A stretch of DNA of 64,000 nt, taken from positions 9,486,001 through 9,550,000 of the forward strand of contig OX637296.1 in the NCBI GenBank assembly GCA_951799445.1, in the 5' to 3' direction. Under the pieces are notes generated by a model. It was not told the DNA's origin, made no database searches, and saw nothing but the letters and a program-made list of their open reading frames with translations. Positions 58,155-64,000 of this stretch are shown here, piece after piece; the stretch's first letter is position 1, and each line of letters opens with the position of its first letter. This stretch comes from Pseudisothecium myosuroides (lineage: Eukaryota; Streptophyta; Bryopsida; Hypnales; Lembophyllaceae). The translations under genes and the position numbers were made by a program.

Positions 58155-58410
58155 CGTGACAACAAAGCTTTGACTTCCTTAGGAGTGAATTGTCTTGTTT
58201 TTAGAACTCACGGCAGAGCTTTGACTTCCCAAACTCTATAGTTATTGTGGTTCATTTTGTTTGGCCTTAAGACGGCGAAGCTTTGACTTTCCAAACTCCA
58301 TAGTTATTGTGGTCCACTTCGTTTGGCCTTGAGATGGCAAAGCTTTGACTTCTTGATATGTTAATAGTTTAGTTTGCTTTGTTAAACACCCTTGAGATGG
58401 CAAAACCTTG
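58155..58410 (+). repeat. Array of GGCGAAGCTTTG boxes, third LTR
   Basis: Five boxes close to ACGGCGAAGCTTTGACTT occur near 58163, 58210, 58270, 58333 and 58392, spaced about 47-63 bp. The C-run before each box is reduced compared with the other copies. Confidence 0.65.
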
Positions 58411-61400
58411 AACCTCCAAGGGATAGAATTAATAACCTTGTATTTTGGTATGTTCCTTGTGGAAATTCTAAGGCCGTTAGAATTTTAAGTTTAGCAAAAG
58501 TTAGTAACCTTTGCTTCATGTCTTTAAAGTTTAGAAGAAACTAGCTTGTGTAAGAGAGACACCCAAGCCCTGTGTTAGAAAACTAGAACTAGTTTGAAGC
58601 CAAAAATCCAAGCCCTAGCTTCGTTAAATACACCAAAGTCTAGTTTATTCAACCACACAATCCATCTAGTTGACCCCTAGTCCTGATTTCAGAGTTTTAT
58701 TCAATCTTTAAAAAAATTAGAAGGAAAAGAACTCAGAGAAGTCACTTCAAGCTTGGAAATAGCCCCTAGTCCTCGAGAGTACTTGAAAACCAAATAAAAA
58801 ACAGAATCTTGTCAAATTGGTGAAGCAACCACCCTCCAGAGTTTTAGCCTGAACTTTGAGTTCCTCCAAAGAATTAGAATTTAATCTAAGAGTAGATTTT
58901 CCAAATTTCAGAGTTGGAATTAGTTAGGAAAGACCTAGTAAATTCCAAAATTTTAGGGTTTAGAAATCGTAAGTTCCAAAGAAATCAAAGTTTTAATTTA
59001 GAACTACTATAGTAAGTTTCCAATTGTAAGAGCAAAAATTAGTGAGAAATTTAGTGAATTTTCAAAAAACAGAGTTTAGCTTGAAAAACTAGTGAGTTAC
59101 AAAAAATTCAGAGTTTTAGTTTAGAACTAGTAAGCCTCCCCCCAATCAGAGTTTAGCTTGAAAGTTAGTGAATTTCCAATCGGTGAGGAGATTAGTGAGT
59201 CCCACAAAGAATTAACATTTCAATTAAGAACTAGTGAGTTCCAAAAATCAGAGTCTTAACCCATTGATAGAGCCCTAGTGAACCACACAGTTCAGATTGG
59301 GAGCCGTGGGAACGGGCTATTGGGGACGAGAATTGCTTCGGGAACGGACTGTCCCTTTGGGGACAAGCTATAGCCAGGGAACAAGCTTAACTACTGCCTG
59401 TGCACATCTAAACACTGTTGTGGAGGCTGCAAGCTCAGCCGTACAGGCCATCTCACCAAGTTTGGATCTCAAAACAATATAAAACAAATTCAAGTTGCTA
59501 GAAAGATTATTGGTAGAAAAAGAGAAAGTTATATGATGTAAGTTAATTGAATAGTTGGAATAGGTAGGAAGAAGTGATAGCATTTACTAGGAGCTTGTCC
59601 ACAAAATTGGGAACTTCACAATCAAAAGAGTCTAAGTAATGATCAATGGAGTTGCAATTGTAGGATAGGAAGTGAGAAGAATGAGAAGGTCGCTTGGTGG
59701 TTGGCAATTCTAGCAATCAAAGAGGATTAGGAAGAAATCCAAACGAATTCTATTAGCAATTAGAATTGTAGATTAGACAATTATCAACTTGGGATAGGTG
59801 AGCAAGAATCTTGGGCAAATTGGATAATTGACTTAGATAAGGGTCTATAATTATTGACTTTTAAACAAGGGAGACAAGATCTTAGAGGATTTGACTAATT
59901 GTCTCTAGTAGGGAATAATATCTTCTTTAGGCCAAGTCTATGATTTGACTTCAATAATTGAAATGAGAAAGAAATAGAGAGAAAAGAAATCAAGTGAAGA
60001 AAGAAAAGAAGATAGAAATTCTTTTGTTTAAATTTCAAAAACATAGCCGAAGTTACAAGTTAGGTTCAGACCTTTAAGCATAGTTTTTACTTCAATTTTA
60101 GTTTCAGATTCTTGTAGATTAGGATTAGAGGTTTCTGAAAACATATGACACTTAGAAAATGGAGTTAAAACGAGTAAGAAATGAAAGGATGAAGTTTACC
60201 ACCTAAATTGGATGAAAAACATTTAGGAGTACCCAAAAGAAATAAAATTAGGAATTTAGTAAGTAGAAATAATCTAGAACCTAAAAGTGAAATTAAAAGT
60301 TAGTTTTGAAATTAGGACTAGTAGTAATTAGCGGATGAAGTTTTAAACACCGATTAGTGGTCAAACTTAATCCATCAATAACTTCTAGTAAGAAGGTCCA
60401 ATTAGCAAGTGTCTTAGCATTCTAGAAAGCTAGAATTCTTAACTAGAAGGAAAAATTAACAAAAATCTAAAATTAGTAAATTGCTAGGAGTAGCACCAAA
60501 CCATAGAAGTAGGATAAGATTAAAACAATTAAGCAAAAAGGTAATTCAAGAGGGAAATTAGAATCAGAAGTAGGTAGAAGGAACTTAGTGGAGTCCAGAA
60601 TTAGTTTAACTTAAAAAAAATACTTAAACATCTAGGAGTTAACAACGGATGAACTTTGGATTAAGATATGGATGAATCTAGACAAAAACCATTCATCCAA
60701 GCTCAAACTTAGAATTTAGACAAAAGTTGGTAGTCTAAAGTCATAGTCTAAAATTCAAAGTAAATTGGAATGAGAAAGGGGTTTAAATCTATGAATGAAG
60801 TTTAGGTAGACTTATAGAGGCTAAACCTTCATCCATCCATAACTTTTGCGAAGAAGGTCGTATGATCTTGAATTTTATATTTTTATAAATGACATGAATT
60901 TTTCTCTCATATTATCTGGCTAAATTTAGATTGTCTCAACTCTCACTCAAAAAACACAGCGGCCTAAATAGTATGGCCCAATTAGGGTAAGACAATGCAA
61001 ATTGGGTTAGTTTTCTTGATTTTTTTGCAAGTTGTGTATGATTAGGAGTTAGAAAAGATCCATTGCTTGAAAGGCACAATGGATTGATGCTAGGCACCCA
61101 TAGAACAAAATTAAACATAAATTACCAAGAGTCTAGTTGTGCTTGATTATTTACGAAGGGTGGGTAAATAAGCGCTCACACCTAGGCAGGCTAAAGAATC
61201 CGTGCTTCACAACTTCTGGGAGTGCCCAATAGCTCAACGGGCTTGGCATTGGGCCACCCACATCTTGAATGCCTTGTTGATCAACCACGACGCCCAAGGA
61301 CCTTAGCGGCCTTTTACCTGGCATCAGGAGATCTTCTCTATCATCATCCCAAGGAAGTTCAACCCGTTCAAGCGAGTCTGGCTCGAGTTGAGAACCACGG

Positions 61401-61841
61401 TCCTTTGGTCTTCGTGGAGACAAAGGATTGACATGGTCTTCAAAAACCATCCCTAGTCACCTGAGCGCCAGATCAACTACATTTGGAACGGCCTCATCGA
61501 TCACGGACGTGTAGAGTGGGCCAATATTAACAACAGGTCTTAGTGGTTAGTGGCAATGCAACGCAAGCTACTGAACTCCTTTGTTGCACGTAGGTATCGT
61601 CCCAAGCGTCGAGTTCATCTTCCAACCTCTATGACTTCCTCCTTGGCTTGGCGCTGCATCGGAGTTTCTCCCTCTCACGGCCTCTCTCCGTACCTGGCAC
61701 GAGTCCCGACTTCCTTATCCGTCTGTCTTGTTTTTCATTGGGGTTTGTTGTGTGGGTCTCCACCAGGCTATTCTTGGCTGGTAGTTTGTATTTTACTTCT
61801 TTGTAATGAAATTCCGTTTCATTTGTGTAAAAAAAAATCAG

Positions 61842-62243
61842 ATCAACTACGTCGTTTGAAAAACAATTACGGTGATCAAGGATATTTTTTGAAGTTACCA
61901 TATTGTATAAGCTAGATTTTGGATACTTCACTGGAATTTGTCTTTTTTGTTAGGAAGGTGTTACGTTGGTTTTAAGTGCTTTTCTCTAGTTTAGTTGAAA
62001 CTGGCGTTTGCTTGCAGATGGAACATTGGCTTTTTTTATTGGGACCAATGAATATTCAATTGTTTTGGGAATGGCTATGAGTCCATTATTGCTACACTTT
62101 GTGAAAGTTTGGACACTCTTGACGAGCTTGAAGAGAAGGTATTGCTTTGGGTTTCGGACATCTATATGCTTTTTTATTGTCCTTTGATCAAGACTTTGTG
62201 GTTGGTTCGTCTTGATCATGCACACCGTCGCATCATTCACTTG
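61842..62243. other. Gap between the LINE end and the fourth LTR
   Basis: A minus-strand frame at 61986-62240 and short plus frames are unrecognised. Confidence 0.35.
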
Positions 62244-64000
62244 TGTGAGCTCTCAAGTTAGCACTTGGAACTCTAGGTATATTTTTGCAATTTATTGTTA
62301 GTTTTTATGGTCATTTCATGCAAAACAGCATGAATTAGTTAGTTAAGAGGGATTTGGTAGAAGTCCCTACCAAATCAGTGAGGAGTCTTCCTAAAATCAT
62401 GGAAAGCACAAAATATCCTGCTTTTTCATATTTAAACTTTAGTTAAGTGTCTTAGAATTTAGATTAGTATTTTCGAGAGAAGTGAGGACATGAGAGTTAA
62501 TCAGTCCTAGTGTCTTGAACATGTGAAACTCATCCTGCAGAGTGCATGTGACAACCTAGCTAAATCATAATAGTCTATTTTTAGATTTTAAGAGTGTTTA
62601 GATCCAATTCATAGAGAATTTGAATTAGTTTATGTAAAGTTTTGCAGGTGATTACGAATATGAACCAGAATGCAAAGTAGACGAAGGGCATGATGATTGG
62701 AATTTATAAAAAGGTGCTTTTTAGGATATAAACATACCAAAAAATCAACTTCAGAGCTAATCATCCACGACAAACCCTAGTACCAAAATGATTTCCCCTG
62801 CAGGTGGAAATTAACAAGGAGTTGCTAATTTTAGCCTCTTTATGCATAATGCAATTGAAGATTTGTTTTTGCCCATAGCTTTAGGAAAATTCTTAGAGGT
62901 TGCTCAAAAAAAATTGAGATTTTACAAAAATCCATGATGACTCTATGGAAAGTAAATCACCTCTGAAACTAATAGGAAAATTCATAGAAATTACACAAAG
63001 TGCGGTAAAATCTCACTAAAAATTAGATTAATATTTTGTATGCTAAATAAGCGACTTGTCAAGTTTGAAGACTTTGTGATAGTCAAAAGTACTAGAATTG
63101 GCAACAACATTGAATTTAACAAGAATTTACAATATGGCGGCGGATTAACCAATGAACCAGGAGCTTACGGTGTTCGAATGTTGCAAACAAGGAGTCTTTC
63201 CTTACTCTCACAAACCTTTCAGAAAACCCCAGCTAGTTAGTTTCCTTGGAAATTGCAAATCCAGTAATTGGAATTTTGATTTTTTTTTGAAATTATTATT
63301 AATGGTTTTTACGAGCATAAACAGTTTGAAGGTAAGAGGTAAGAGGCCCTCTAGACTAATGTGACTCTTTTGAACGCGATGGCGCAATTGGTTTTTAATT
63401 TCAAGTTGTTCCCAAGAAGATAAAAAGGATTCAGAAGTAGGGTTGACTTTTTTAGAGTAATTAGTGGTAATTCTAGGTTAATTTGCAAAATATCTTGGAG
63501 AAAATCGAAGACTAGATTTAGTTAAGATTTCAAATCTTTCCTTAAAAAAACAATTTGGATTAAATTAGGAATATTTAGAAATATCCTAGGGTTGTTTTCA
63601 AAATATCTCAAGGTGAATTAAGTTAATTTGCTAAATATATTTGAAAAAATCTTAGATTTTATTTAGACAATAGTTCGTTGCTAATTAACCCCTAAAGGCC
63701 CAAGGTCTTTTCTTTGCCAAAAAACACTCAAAACTGCCATTTCTATAGCATGGAGTAAAAAAATTTGAAAAATGTTTTTTTACACATCTAACCATAGGAT
63801 CTTATACCTAACTAGTATGAGAATGTGTGGAAAAAATTTCAGAATTTTTGACCGCTCAGATTGCAAAATATCTGCGTTTAAATAAGGAAAAGACAAATTT
63901 TCAGCACATTGCAGGACTAGATTTTTTTACTTTAAACATTTTTAACTTAAAATTTTTGCACTACAGAGCAGCGTTCCCAGAATGCATTTATAGAATTTTG
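62244..64000 (+). mobile_element. Giant LTR-like element, fourth copy, 5' part
   Basis: TGTGAGCTCTCAAGTTAGCA at 62244 starts another member. It follows the order of the other copies, for example GGTAAAATCTCACTAAAAAT near 63004 against AAAATCTCACTAAAAATTAG near 18570. It runs beyond the window, so it cannot be told whether it is solo or the 5' LTR of a full element. The preceding 5 bp are ACTTG. A TTAA MITE is inserted at 63685. Confidence 0.7.
63685..64000. mobile_element. TTAA MITE, cut by the window end
   Basis: TTAA at 63685-63688 followed by CCCCTAAAGGCCCAAGG and the family's left half (CTGCCATTTCTATAGCA, CTAACTAGTATGAGAATGTG). The last about 30 bases depart from the family sequence. The right end is not in the window. 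Confidence 0.85.

Larger units (their letters stand above)
56398..61180 (+). mobile_element. Giant LTR-like element inside the LINE
   Basis: A 4,783-bp element beginning TGTGAGCTCCCAATTTGTCA and ending AAGCGCTCACA, flanked by ACTAG (56393-56397) and CCTAG (61181-61185), a 5-bp duplication with one mismatch. Removing the element and one duplication restores the LINE frame, which proves the boundaries. It is colinear with the copies at 12946 and 13071 but more diverged, so it is an older insertion or another subfamily. No retroelement coding domain is present. Confidence 0.88.
55600..61841 (+). pseudogene. LINE ORF2 3' part, split by a giant LTR
   Basis: The C-terminal third of a plant-type LINE. 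From 55600 a frame with RKIKDAQIKGRLLWPHE fits the linker after the RT domain. After frameshifts one frame runs from about 55898 to 56397 (IAKWAGALPRDFRLR, then LIWHKAMAVNHWRGCIDDL and a Cys-Cys pair at 56378-56383). The LTR at 56398-61180 interrupts it. The same frame resumes at 61186 with the rest of the zf-RVT knuckle (His at 61208, Cys at 61223), then FNPFKRVWLELRTTVLWSSW, and continues to 61915. A short poly(A) run after GTGT at 61833-61841 probably marks the 3' end. This frame has seven internal stops: five TAG, two TGA, no TAA. The catalytic RT part is missing. Confidence 0.85.

Noticed and set aside
61186..61915. Reassigned TAG codon, because the LINE frame reads through TAG
   Set aside because: The Tc1 transposase ends in TAG, and TGA stops also occur in the LINE and piggyBac relics; C-to-T decay explains the pattern.

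Overview
The window is 64 kb of AT-rich, gene-poor nuclear DNA that consists mostly of transposable elements in several layers of nesting. It looks like a plant-lineage (streptophyte) genome. The support is CACTATAAGAAA and CACTACAAGA CACTA-type MITEs, a Tourist-like GAGCATC MITE, Emigrant/Lemi1-like pogo MITEs, Ty1/copia remnants, LINEs with a zf-RVT domain, and a DIM1/YLS8-like gene. A piggyBac-like transposase relic and an intact DD34E Tc1 element are uncommon in flowering plants, so a moss, lycophyte, fern or charophyte is a reasonable guess. The species cannot be named from the sequence.

Layout. 0.6-9.2 kb: small TIR elements around a decayed copia element on the minus strand. 10.3-11.6 kb: a complete Tc1-like transposon with an intact 363-codon transposase, short TIRs and a TA duplication. 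12.1-24.1 kb: a nest in which a foldback element is split by a very long LTR-like element (12946-23439, plus). That element is itself split near its 5' end by a second member in the opposite orientation (13071-17951, exact CATAC duplications) and carries a TTAA MITE. The result looks like a 10-kb palindrome. 24.4-31.5 kb: more foldback and TTAA elements. 36.6-37.6 kb: a piggyBac-like transposase pseudogene broken by a TTAA MITE end. 38-46 kb: degenerate TTAA elements, a CACTA MITE and unannotatable AT-rich DNA.

Two compact reading frames look like intact genes apart from the Tc1 transposase: a complete 142-codon DIM1/YLS8 (U5 snRNP thioredoxin-fold) homologue at 46465-46893, and a 112-codon GIY-YIG nuclease-like frame at 48057-48395 on the minus strand. 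From 49 to 51.2 kb the base composition is richer in GC, with a 343-bp direct duplication. From 52.9 to 62 kb there are two LINE fragments, a beta-adaptin pseudogene fragment that seems to keep an intron, and a third giant LTR (56398-61180) inserted in the LINE zinc-knuckle codons. A fourth LTR copy starts at 62244 and runs off the window.

There is no operon-like cooperation between genes. The unusual content is the unnamed LTR family (about 4.7-4.9 kb, TGTGAGC...GC(T/C)CACA, 5-bp duplications, no coding core in the window) with two conserved non-coding features downstream of its TATA box, and the piggyBac-type TTAA MITE families. Stops in the longest decayed LINE and piggyBac frames are TAG or TGA, as expected from C-to-T decay of methylated CAG, CGA and TGG codons. 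All identifications come from reading the sequence; no database search was possible.
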